This document shows positions 1 to 6,246 of a DNA stretch of 10,085 bases, in pieces. Numbering within the stretch: position 1 is the first letter of the stretch; every line of letters begins with the position of its first letter. The stretch lies in contig JAJRRZ010000137.1 of NCBI GenBank assembly GCA_024279045.1, forward strand, positions 1 to 10,085, written 5' to 3'. Position numbers and translations under genes: made by a program. The notes under the pieces are model-generated. The model saw nothing but the letters and a program-made list of their open reading frames with translations. It searched no databases and was not told where the DNA came from. This DNA comes from Alphaproteobacteria bacterium. Lineage in GTDB: Bacteria; Pseudomonadota; Alphaproteobacteria; Rhizobiales; Aestuariivirgaceae.

Positions 1-6
1 ACTCCC

Positions 7-109
7 CATGTGCATTTTGGCTTCATATCAGACGGTTTTTCGTTCTTGCCAATAGCTCCACTATTGCCTGCGAACGAAAAACCGCTGCTATTTTGCCAAA
101 ATGCCCATG
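7..109. repeat. Large nested inverted repeat (hairpin/cruciform) upstream of the MFS gene
   Basis: Reading inward, complementary arms are 7-10/106-109 (CATG), 12-21/95-104 (GCATTTTGGC with GCCAAAATGC), 25-31/85-91 (six of seven pairs), 33-45/72-84 (CGGTTTTTCGTTC with GAACGAAAAACCG, perfect) and 51-55/61-65 (AATAG with CTATT) around a CTCCA loop. About 38 base pairs form around one axis near position 58, with only small mismatches and a one-base bulge between arms. It is A/T-richer than the flanking genes. It could be a solo MITE-like or REP-like element, an extended operator, or the terminator of a gene left of the window. No target-site duplication can be shown because the left flank is only six bases long. 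The structure is directly visible; its role is inference. Confidence 0.85.
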
Positions 110-154
110 AGAAGCACTCATTTATTGAGACCAGACCCTAGGCAGGCCACGGAC

Positions 155-1465
155 ATGAATGTGCAGCCGCAAGTGAACCATGCGCCGGCACCGGTGGAAA
201 CCGGCGGGCTGCCACCTGATGCGGGAGCTGGCGCGGGCATCATCGATGATGCACTGGCGCGGCGCAATGCCACGGTGCTGGGCATTGCGCAGGGCCTGTT
301 CTCGCTGGCCAGCATCAACATGTTTTCCACTGCCGCCATTGCCGCCAGCCTGCTGGCGCCCACGCCGGCATGGGCGACGCTGCCGATTACCACCTACGTA
401 ACCGGCACGGCGCTGGCCACCTGGCCGGCGGCGTGGCTGATGCAGCGCGTGGGGCGCAGGCCTGGATTCCTGCTGGGGGCGGGCATGGGCGTCATTGCCG
501 CGGCGCTGGCGGTGTTCGCACTGTTCCGGGCGGATTTCGTGCTGTTTTGCGTCGCCACCTTCTTGCAGGGCATCTATCAGGCCTTTGCGCAATACTACCG
601 TTTCGCCGCGGCAGATGTCGCCAGCCCGGCGTTTGCGCCCAAGGCCATCTCCTGGGTGTTGTTCGGGGCCATTGCCGGGGCACTGCTGGGGCCGGTGCTC
701 ATTTCCTCCACACGCGAGCTGCTGGCGCCGGTGTCCTTCGCCGGCAATTTCGCCGCTGCTGGGTTCATCACCATTGGTGCGCTGCTGGTGCTCACGCAGG
801 TGCGGCTGCCCAGGCCGGCAGCGCCATCGGTGGCGGGAACACAGGCGGCGCAGCCGGCACGGCCTCTGGGCGAGCTGTTGCGCCAGCCGGGGCTGATCAC
901 GGCCATCATCGGCGGCATGCTGGCCTACGGCATGATGAACATGCTGATGACGGCCACGCCGCTGGCGATGATCGGCTGCGGGTTCGATGTCGATCAGTCT
1001 TCATGGGTGATCCAGTGGCATGTGCTGGCGATGTATGCGCCGTCGTTCATCACCGGTGCGCTGATTGCCCGGCATGGTGCGGCGCGCATCATGGGCATCG
1101 GTTTTCTGCTGATGGCTGTCTCCGGGGTGGTGAACCTGCTGGGCACGCGCATGGAGAACTTCGGCTTTGGCCTGGTGCTGCTGGGCATAGGGTGGAACTT
1201 CTCGTTCATTGCCGCCACCACCATGGTGGCGGAAAATCATCGTCCCGAAGAACGGGCCAAGGTGCAGGGCTTCAATGACCTGATGGTGTTTCTTACCGTG
1301 GCGATGACCTCGCTGGTTTCGGGGCAGTTGCTGGCCGGGTTCGGCTGGCAGGGGGTGAACCTGGCGCTGATCCCGATGTTGACGGTGGCTGCGGCGGCCT
1401 TGGCCTGGCATGCGCTGAACCTGCGGCGGGCGGGGGGAGCAGCGGCAGCGGAGCGGCGGGGGTGA
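155..1465 (+). CDS. MFS transporter, substrate unknown
   Basis: An inner-membrane secondary transporter of the major facilitator superfamily, 436 residues, with about 12 hydrophobic segments after a roughly 37-residue soluble N-terminus. A motif A-like loop, QRVGRRPGFLLG (residues 97-108), lies between TM2 and TM3. The stretch YQAFAQYYRFAAAD (about 141-154), followed by PKAISWVLFGAIAGALLGP, and later NFSFIAATTMVAE, EERAKVQG and FNDLMVF, recall a widespread proteobacterial MFS subgroup of unknown substrate. The ATG at 155 is chosen over an in-frame ATG at 101 because the latter lies inside the 7-109 inverted repeat and adds a polar tail untypical of the family. The Shine-Dalgarno is weak (GGCAGG at 141-146). 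No clear terminator follows; the next gene begins 213 bases on, so it is probably a single unit. MFS membership is secure, the substrate is not. Confidence 0.9.
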   Translation: MNVQPQVNHAPAPVETGGLPPDAGAGAGIIDDALARRNATVLGIAQGLFSLASINMFSTAAIAASLLAPTPAWATLPITTYVTGTALATWPAAWLMQRVGRRPGFLLGAGMGVIAAALAVFALFRADFVLFCVATFLQGIYQAFAQYYRFAAADVASPAFAPKAISWVLFGAIAGALLGPVLISSTRELLAPVSFAGNFAAAGFITIGALLVLTQVRLPRPAAPSVAGTQAAQPARPLGELLRQPGLITAIIGGMLAYGMMNMLMTATPLAMIGCGFDVDQSSWVIQWHVLAMYAPSFITGALIARHGAARIMGIGFLLMAVSGVVNLLGTRMENFGFGLVLLGIGWNFSFIAATTMVAENHRPEERAKVQGFNDLMVFLTVAMTSLVSGQLLAGFGWQGVNLALIPMLTVAAAALAWHALNLRRAGGAAAAERRG

Positions 1466-1490
1466 TATCCGCTCTGCGCAAATTTTCCGT

Positions 1491-1520
1491 AACTTGACAT
1501 CAACTTGACATCGGTCAGTT
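1491..1520. promoter_or_regulatory. Tandem AACTTGACATC repeat plus inverted half-site upstream of hppA
   Basis: AACTTGACATC occurs twice back to back (1491-1501 and 1502-1512), and GTCAGTT (1514-1520) follows in inverted orientation, giving three AAC(T)TGAC half-sites within 30 bases. Both direct copies contain a perfect -35-like TTGACA (1494-1499 and 1505-1510), but no convincing -10 hexamer stands 16-18 bases downstream. The arrangement fits an operator or activator-dependent promoter for hppA. The repeats are seen directly; the regulatory role is inferred. Confidence 0.5.
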
Positions 1521-1521
1521 G

Positions 1522-1632
1522 CTTGCCGGGTGTTCGTCTGGCATTCTTCATCGGCAGGGGAGGGGAATTTCATCAGATTGCCGTGGCGTGTGAAAGCATC
1601 ACGAGATTGAGGGGTCTTGCAAGATGCTTTCA
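1522..1632 (+). promoter_or_regulatory. Structured hppA leader (possible RNA regulatory element)
   Basis: A hairpin with a perfect 10-bp stem (TGAAAGCATC 1591-1600 with GATGCTTTCA 1623-1632) continues as a five-pair inner stem (1602-1606 with 1615-1619, one G-U) around an eight-base loop. It ends 46 bases before the hppA start. Upstream, CGGCA at 1552-1556 can pair either with TGCCG at 1524-1528 (extended to 1522-1529/1551-1558 with two G-U pairs) or with TGCCG at 1579-1583, so two folds exclude each other. No T-run follows the large hairpin, so it is not an ordinary terminator. I do not recognise a known riboswitch class here. Confidence 0.4.
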
Positions 1633-1678
1633 TGACCTGTCCGCGGTGGTGCGGGAGGGGCGCAACGGGAGGGAGAGC

Positions 1679-3814
1679 ATGGCTACTACCCTGACTTTGG
1701 TCATCCTGGCGGCGCTGCTGGCCATTGCCTATGCCGCCTTCACGGTGCGCAGCGTGCTGGCAGCCGATGCTGGTACGCCACGCATGCAGGAAATTGCCGC
1801 CGCCATTCGCGAAGGGGCGAACGCCTACATGCGGCGGCAATATTCCACCATTGCCATGGTTGGCGTGGTCATCTTCGTGCTGGTGGGCGTGTTCCTGTCG
1901 TGGCTGGCGGCGCTGGGCTTTGCCATCGGCGCGGTGTTCTCCGGGCTGGCGGGCATCGTCGGCATGATGATCTCGGTGCGGGCCAATGTGCGCACGGCGC
2001 AGGCCGCGGCCACCTCGTTGAGTGCCGGGCTGGACATGGCGTTCAAGTCCGGCGCGGTTACCGGCATGCTGGTGGCCGGGCTGGCGCTGCTGGGCGTGGC
2101 GGGCTATTTCGCCTTCCTCACCGGGGGGCTGGGCCATGCGCCCACCGACCGCGCGGTGGTGGACGCGCTGGTGGCGCTGGGCTTCGGTGCGTCTCTGATT
2201 TCCATCTTCGCGCGCCTGGGCGGCGGCATCTTCACCAAGGGCGCGGATGTCGGCGGCGACCTGGTGGGCAAGGTGGAGGCCGGCATTCCGGAGGATGACC
2301 CACGCAACCCCGCCACCATTGCCGACAATGTCGGCGACAACGTTGGCGACTGCGCCGGCATGGCTGCGGATCTGTTCGAGACCTACGTGGTTACGGTGGT
2401 GGCCACGATGGTGCTGGCGTCCATCTATTTTACCGGAGAGGCGGCCATCACCATGATGCTGCTGCCGCTGGTGATCGCCGCGGCGTGCGTGGTTACCTCG
2501 ATCATCGGCACCTTCTTCGTCAAGCTCGGCGCGAACAATTCCATCATGGGCGCGCTCTACAAGGGCTTCATCGCCACGGCCCTGTTCTCGGTGGTGGCGC
2601 TGGCCATCATCATCTGGGGCTGGCTGGGTGGCGATGCGACCTTCACCACCACCGGCGGTCAGCAGATCGGTGCGCAGGCATTGTTCTGGAGCGGATTGAC
2701 CGGTTTCGTGGTTACCGCGGCGATCATCTGGATCACCGAATACTACACCGGCACCGGCTATCGTCCGGTGGTGTCCATTGCCCAGGCGTCGGTTACCGGG
2801 CATGGCACCAACGTGATCCAGGGGCTGGCCATCTCGCTGGAGGCCACCGCGCTGCCGGCGCTGGTGATCATCGGCGGCATCATCTTCACCTACGAGGTGG
2901 CCGGGCTGTTCGGCATCGCCATCGCGGTTACGACCATGCTGTCGCTGGCCGGCATGGTGGTGGCGCTGGATGCCTTCGGCCCGGTAACCGACAATGCCGG
3001 CGGCATTGCCGAAATGGCCGATCTGCCATCCGGCGTGCGCGACACAACGGACGCGCTGGACGCGGTGGGCAACACCACCAAGGCGGTTACCAAGGGCTAT
3101 GCCATCGGTTCGGCGGGGCTGGGCGCGCTGGTGCTGTTTGCCGCCTATACGGAAGACCTGAAGCACTATGCGCAAACGGCGGCGGAAGGCTCGCTGTTGC
3201 ATGGTGTGCAGGTGGACTTCTCGCTGTCGAACCCATACGTGGTGGCGGGGCTGCTGTTCGGCGGTTTGCTGCCGTTCCTGTTCGGCGGGCTGGCGATGAC
3301 CTCCGTGGGCCGCGCCGGTGGCGCGGTGGTGGAGGAGGTGCGCCGCCAGTTCCGCGAGAAGCCGGGCATCATGGAGGGAACGGAAAAGCCCGACTATGGC
3401 CGGGCGGTGGACATGCTGACGCGCGCGGCCATCAAGGAGATGATCATCCCCTCGCTGTTGCCGGTGCTCTCGCCCATCGTGGTGTTCTGGGTGGTGTATC
3501 TCATCGCCGGAGCGTCGCAGGCCTTTGCCGCATTGGGCGCGATGTTGCTGGGGGTTATCGTTACGGGGCTGTTCGTGGCCATATCCATGACCACTGGCGG
3601 CGGTGCCTGGGACAACGCCAAGAAGAGCTTCGAGGATGGCTTTACCGACAAGGACGGCGTAACCCACAGGAAAGGTTCCGAAGCCCACAAGGCTTCCGTG
3701 ACCGGCGACACGGTGGGCGACCCCTACAAGGACACCGCCGGGCCGGCGGTGAACCCGATGATCAAGGTAACCAACATCGTTGCCCTGCTGCTGCTGGCGG
3801 CGCTGGCGCACTGA
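1679..3814 (+). CDS. hppA: K+-independent H+-translocating membrane pyrophosphatase
   Basis: An integral membrane pump that hydrolyses pyrophosphate and uses the energy to move protons out of the cytoplasm. The protein has 711 residues, normal for bacterial enzymes (about 670-720), with roughly 16 TM segments. The catalytic region is intact: GGIFTKGADVGGDLVGKVEAG from about residue 182, then the paired DNVGDNVGD at 216-224. The C-terminal GGAWDNAKK and GDTVGDPYKDTAGPA segments, which also line the active site, are present. In the loop NTTKAVTKGY (465-474), Lys468 and Thr471 occupy the positions that mark K+-independent enzymes; K+-dependent ones carry Ala at the first. The ATG at 1679 is preceded by the purine-rich GGGAGGGAGAG (1667-1677), and the protein begins with the first TM helix, as is usual. 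An in-frame extension back to 1505 has no family support. It is transcribed toward the terminator at 3842-3875. Confidence 0.97.
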   Translation: MATTLTLVILAALLAIAYAAFTVRSVLAADAGTPRMQEIAAAIREGANAYMRRQYSTIAMVGVVIFVLVGVFLSWLAALGFAIGAVFSGLAGIVGMMISVRANVRTAQAAATSLSAGLDMAFKSGAVTGMLVAGLALLGVAGYFAFLTGGLGHAPTDRAVVDALVALGFGASLISIFARLGGGIFTKGADVGGDLVGKVEAGIPEDDPRNPATIADNVGDNVGDCAGMAADLFETYVVTVVATMVLASIYFTGEAAITMMLLPLVIAAACVVTSIIGTFFVKLGANNSIMGALYKGFIATALFSVVALAIIIWGWLGGDATFTTTGGQQIGAQALFWSGLTGFVVTAAIIWITEYYTGTGYRPVVSIAQASVTGHGTNVIQGLAISLEATALPALVIIGGIIFTYEVAGLFGIAIAVTTMLSLAGMVVALDAFGPVTDNAGGIAEMADLPSGVRDTTDALDAVGNTTKAVTKGYAIGSAGLGALVLFAAYTEDLKHYAQTAAEGSLLHGVQVDFSLSNPYVVAGLLFGGLLPFLFGGLAMTSVGRAGGAVVEEVRRQFREKPGIMEGTEKPDYGRAVDMLTRAAIKEMIIPSLLPVLSPIVVFWVVYLIAGASQAFAALGAMLLGVIVTGLFVAISMTTGGGAWDNAKKSFEDGFTDKDGVTHRKGSEAHKASVTGDTVGDPYKDTAGPAVNPMIKVTNIVALLLLAALAH

Positions 3815-3841
3815 CACGGAAACGACAGTGGAAAGAAACGG

Positions 3842-3875
3842 TCGCCACCGGTGAAATGCCACCGGTGGCGATTTT
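3842..3875 (+). terminator. Rho-independent terminator after hppA
   Basis: A perfect 12-bp stem, TCGCCACCGGTG (3842-3853) with CACCGGTGGCGA (3860-3871), has a six-base loop and is followed by TTTT (3872-3875). It lies 28 bases after the hppA stop and between two convergent genes. On the minus strand the same hairpin is followed by the T-rich CCGTTTCTTTCC, so it may also stop transcription of the transporter at 3913. Confidence 0.88.
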
Positions 3876-3912
3876 GCATTGGTGCAGGGATGAAGTGTGG
3901 GGCAGGGCAGGT

Positions 3913-5127
3913 TCAGCGGTTGGCGTACTCCGGCGGCATAAGGCGGCGCAGCCACAGGGCCAGCGGCACGGCCAGTGCCGTCATGGCGGCCATGGCCACC
4001 CAAGCGCGCGCACCGAGGGCGGCATAGAGCGTGCCGGAAGCCCACATGGCGGCCATCATGAACAGGCCCATGCTGATGCTGCTGTTCAGCGCTTGCGCGG
4101 TGGCGGCCAGGTGCGCGGGTGCGCGGGTGCGGATGAAGGCGATGGCGCCGAGGTGCGCCGCGCCGAAGGAAAAGGCATGCAGCAGTTGCAGGGCGAACAG
4201 CGCCGGCAGCGGCGGGTCGAAGGCCATGCCCGCCCAGCGCACGGTGGCCAGCAGCGCGGCCAACAGCAGCAGGCGCACCGCGCCGACGCGGGCCAGCACA
4301 TGGCCGGAGAACCAGAACAGCACCACCTCCGCCAGCACGCCGGCGGTTACCAGCAATCCGACCACAAGGCCGGAATGGCCCAGCGATGTCCAGTACAGCG
4401 CGGCGAAGCCGTAGAGCAGCGCATGCGAGGCCTGAACAAGGCCGGAGACGAGCAGAAAAACGATAAAGCCAGGAGTCAGCAATGCTCTCCAACTAGCTGA
4501 TTTATTGCCGGTTATCCCGTTGCCGGAAGTGCTTTGGGCGGCGGGTTGCATGACTTCCCTGGGCTGCGCCAGCAGGCTGAGCAAGGTCAACGCCATGGCT
4601 GCCGTCACTGCCCAGATCAGCGCCGTGGCGGGCCAGATGTCCATCAGCATGCCGGCCAGCATGGCGCCCAGCGTGAAGGCCAGCGAGCCCCACAGGCGCA
4701 TGCGCCCGTAGGCGATGCCGGTGCGCTCGACGACGCGAACGGCAAGCACCTCTGACAAAGGCACCAGTGGCGAGAAGAACAGCCAGCCAACCGCCACGCC
4801 CAGCAGGATTGCCCAGAAACCTTCCGCCACGCCACCCAGCCAGGCCGCCGTGGCGGTGGCCAGTGCCGTGCAGGCGAGCATCACTAGCCGCAACTGGCCG
4901 GTGCGGTCGGCGAGACGGGCCAGCAAGGGCTGGCCGATTGTGCGCGCCATGCTTTGTGCCGCCAATACCTGGCCGATGGCCTCTGCCCCCAGTCCGCGGG
5001 CCGACAGCCATATGGGCAGCAGTGGCATGGACAGGCCAATGGCCAGAAATTGCGCGCCATACAGCAGCGCCACGCGCCCGGCCTGAGCGCGGGCCTCGGT
5101 GATTGCCGGCAAGCATTCCCTAACCAT
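3913..5127 (-). CDS. MFS transporter of the HcaT (phenylpropionate)/LacY-like type
   Basis: A 404-residue inner-membrane permease with about 12 TM segments. The TM2-TM3 loop holds a motif A-like LADRTGQLR (about 72-80), and YGRMRLWGSLAF (140-151) matches the YGR-RLWGS signature of the MFS_1-like / HcaT group (3-phenylpropionate and nucleoside permeases). The central cytoplasmic loop (about 188-216) is polar and low in conservation. The substrate cannot be named. Start choice is open: ATG at 5127 is preferred, but an in-frame TTG at 5136 would add three residues, and neither has a strong Shine-Dalgarno. The gene is convergent with hppA and divergent from the gene at 5215; the 87-base gap between the divergent starts carries the inverted repeat at 5132-5153. 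No assisting enzyme gene adjoins it. Confidence 0.88.
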   Translation of the reverse strand: MVRECLPAITEARAQAGRVALLYGAQFLAIGLSMPLLPIWLSARGLGAEAIGQVLAAQSMARTIGQPLLARLADRTGQLRLVMLACTALATATAAWLGGVAEGFWAILLGVAVGWLFFSPLVPLSEVLAVRVVERTGIAYGRMRLWGSLAFTLGAMLAGMLMDIWPATALIWAVTAAMALTLLSLLAQPREVMQPAAQSTSGNGITGNKSASWRALLTPGFIVFLLVSGLVQASHALLYGFAALYWTSLGHSGLVVGLLVTAGVLAEVVLFWFSGHVLARVGAVRLLLLAALLATVRWAGMAFDPPLPALFALQLLHAFSFGAAHLGAIAFIRTRAPAHLAATAQALNSSISMGLFMMAAMWASGTLYAALGARAWVAMAAMTALAVPLALWLRRLMPPEYANR

Positions 5128-5131
5128 TTTG

Positions 5132-5153
5132 GTCAATACTCGGCTTCATTGAC
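5132..5153. promoter_or_regulatory. Inverted repeat GTCAAT-N10-ATTGAC in a divergent promoter region
   Basis: GTCAAT (5132-5137) and ATTGAC (5148-5153) form a perfect six-base inverted repeat with a ten-base spacer, immediately upstream of the minus-strand transporter. Its right half is part of TTGACA (5149-5154), a perfect -35 hexamer reading toward the gene at 5215, although the nearest -10-like sequence (CGTAAT at 5175-5180) is at a poor 20-base spacing. The position suggests an operator controlling one or both divergent genes; this is inference from layout. Confidence 0.35.
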
Positions 5154-5214
5154 AGCCACCGCCGCGGGTGCAGCCGTAATGGCGGGGTGTGTGCGTGCAT
5201 GAAGGGCGTATGGC

Positions 5215-6063
5215 ATGAACCGGGTTTCCCAGTCTTCCGTCAAGGTGAAAAAGGCATACGGGGACACGTCTGCGGACGTGGCGGATGATTTCGACGCCAT
5301 CGAGCAGGCGGTGATGGCGACGCCGCGTGGGCGCTGGTTTCTGGCGGAATATCTGCGGCGGCGGCAGGGAGAGGAGCTGAAGCGCCTGCTGGATTCCATG
5401 CGCAAGCTGGAGAAGGTTGCCGGCGGCACAGGCATGCCCGCAACGGCGGGGTCATCGCTGGAAGGGTTGCGGCTGTTGCTGGCGCAGGCGGCGGACGAGC
5501 TGGCGCACGGGCTGGGCGAGAAGGCGGAGCCCACCTTGCCGGAGGCTGCCGCGGGCAGGCTGGCGCGGCTGCTGGAAAGCGTGCGGAGCAATGCTGCCGG
5601 GGATGTGGCGCAAGCGCAACGCTTGCTGACGCTGTTGACGGATGTGCTGCACGATTTGCTGGCGCGGTTGGTGGACATGCTGGGTGAACCGATGCCGCCG
5701 CACAGCCATGAAGACCATGAAGACCATGAAGACGACGGAATGAGCGCCGGCCTGGCTGGCCGCGCACAGGGGATGCCTTCTGCGCGGCGTGCCGTTCACG
5801 AGATGTCCGCGATGGAAAACAAGGCGCCATCAGAAGAGTCGCGCCGTCAGCCCGGCCAGGCGGATGCCGCGCCCCGAACTCCTGGCCAGCGGGGCGGTCA
5901 ACAGCGCATTGTCATTCATCGGCATGGGCATTCCACCGAGATCGACATCCCCTTGCCGGAAAATGGCGGCAAATCCGGCCCGCAAGCATCACGGGCCAGG
6001 GATGGCAAGTTGCCGGACGAGGAACCGGCAGCGCGGCGCAGGCCGCTGGTGCGTATTCATTGA
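5215..6063 (+). CDS. Uncharacterised protein with N-terminal PRGRWFLAEYLRRR motif
   Basis: No function recognised. The 282-residue product has no signal peptide or membrane segment, so it is probably cytoplasmic. Residues 22-66 form a likely helical module with the motif ATPRGRWFLAEYLRRRQGEE (35-54), which resembles, from memory, the start of several alphaproteobacterial hypothetical proteins. Residues 82-157 are Leu/Ala-rich and look like a helical bundle or coiled coil. Then come HED repeated three times (165-173), a low-complexity, probably disordered stretch (about 175-228), a strand-like segment RIVIHRHGHSTEIDIPLP (231-248), and a basic tail ending RRRPLVRIH. This layout, a helical head with a long disordered linker and a short C-terminal motif, suggests an adaptor or scaffold, but that is inference. 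ATG at 5215 has GAAGGG (5201-5206) eight bases upstream. Codon use fits a real gene; the reverse-strand readings over it are less plausible. Confidence 0.8.
   Translation: MNRVSQSSVKVKKAYGDTSADVADDFDAIEQAVMATPRGRWFLAEYLRRRQGEELKRLLDSMRKLEKVAGGTGMPATAGSSLEGLRLLLAQAADELAHGLGEKAEPTLPEAAAGRLARLLESVRSNAAGDVAQAQRLLTLLTDVLHDLLARLVDMLGEPMPPHSHEDHEDHEDDGMSAGLAGRAQGMPSARRAVHEMSAMENKAPSEESRRQPGQADAAPRTPGQRGGQQRIVIHRHGHSTEIDIPLPENGGKSGPQASRARDGKLPDEEPAARRRPLVRIH
5706..5732 (+). repeat. Three 9-base tandem repeats (CCATGAAGA) coding HED-HED-HED
   Basis: The unit CCATGAAGA occurs three times without change at 5706-5714, 5715-5723 and 5724-5732. Its length is a multiple of three, so gain or loss of units keeps the reading frame of the gene at 5215 and changes only the number of His-Glu-Asp triplets. 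The perfect DNA identity points to recent duplication by slippage. Confidence 0.85.
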
Positions 6064-6117
6064 GGGGGAGGGCTCCCGAGAGGAGGGGGGTGATGTTCTT
6101 CACGTTTGTGTGTCCTG

Positions 6118-6139
6118 TTTGCCACACCCGTGGGGCAAA
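6118..6139. promoter_or_regulatory. Inverted repeat TTTGCC-N10-GGCAAA upstream of the FadL-like gene
   Basis: TTTGCC (6118-6123) and GGCAAA (6134-6139) flank a G/C-rich centre with CAC and GTG that can extend the pairing. It lies about 108 bases before the FadL-like start in an otherwise gene-free stretch of 183 bases (6064-6246). No T-run follows on the plus strand, so an operator is likelier than a terminator. The role is inferred from position only. Confidence 0.3.
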
Positions 6140-6235
6140 ATGACACATTCTGGTGTGAGGCTGCTTGCTGTCCGCCGACGCAGGCCGGATACAGACCAGC
6201 GATGCCGCGTTTCGTAAAGAGCATTGCAGACGCTC

Positions 6236-6243
6236 GAGGAGGT
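6236..6243 (+). promoter_or_regulatory. Strong ribosome binding site for the FadL-like gene
   Basis: GAGGAGGT, a near-perfect match to the anti-Shine-Dalgarno, ends three bases before the ATG at 6247. It decides the start in favour of 6247 over in-frame upstream starts back to 6106, which would place extra polar residues before a clear signal peptide. Confidence 0.85.
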
Positions 6244-6246
6244 GCC

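Noticed and set aside
101..154. Upstream ATG start for the first MFS gene
   Set aside because: It falls in the arm of the 7-109 inverted repeat, lacks a ribosome binding site and adds 18 polar residues.
1001..4492. A 1163-codon open frame on the minus strand opposite hppA and MFS genes
   Set aside because: It is rich in His, Arg, Gln and Gly with no fold-like pattern, and lies antisense to a certain hppA. High GC at third codon positions removes stops from this frame.
2485..4500. A 671-codon plus-strand frame overlapping hppA and the convergent transporter
   Set aside because: It is a shifted reading of hppA that runs on through the terminator; composition is His/Arg/Gly-rich and no domain is visible.
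97..5132. CCAAAATG shared by the inverted repeat arm and the minus-strand transporter start
   Set aside because: Eight bases of A-rich identity, with differing flanks, can occur by chance; not enough for a shared element.
6064..6080. G-rich stretch with GGGA/TCCC pairing after the 5215 gene
   Set aside because: Four pairs and no T-run; too weak for a terminator.
6165..6193. Possible promoter TTGCTG with GATACA before the FadL-like gene
   Set aside because: Spacing is right at 17 bases but both hexamers match the consensus poorly; kept only as a note.
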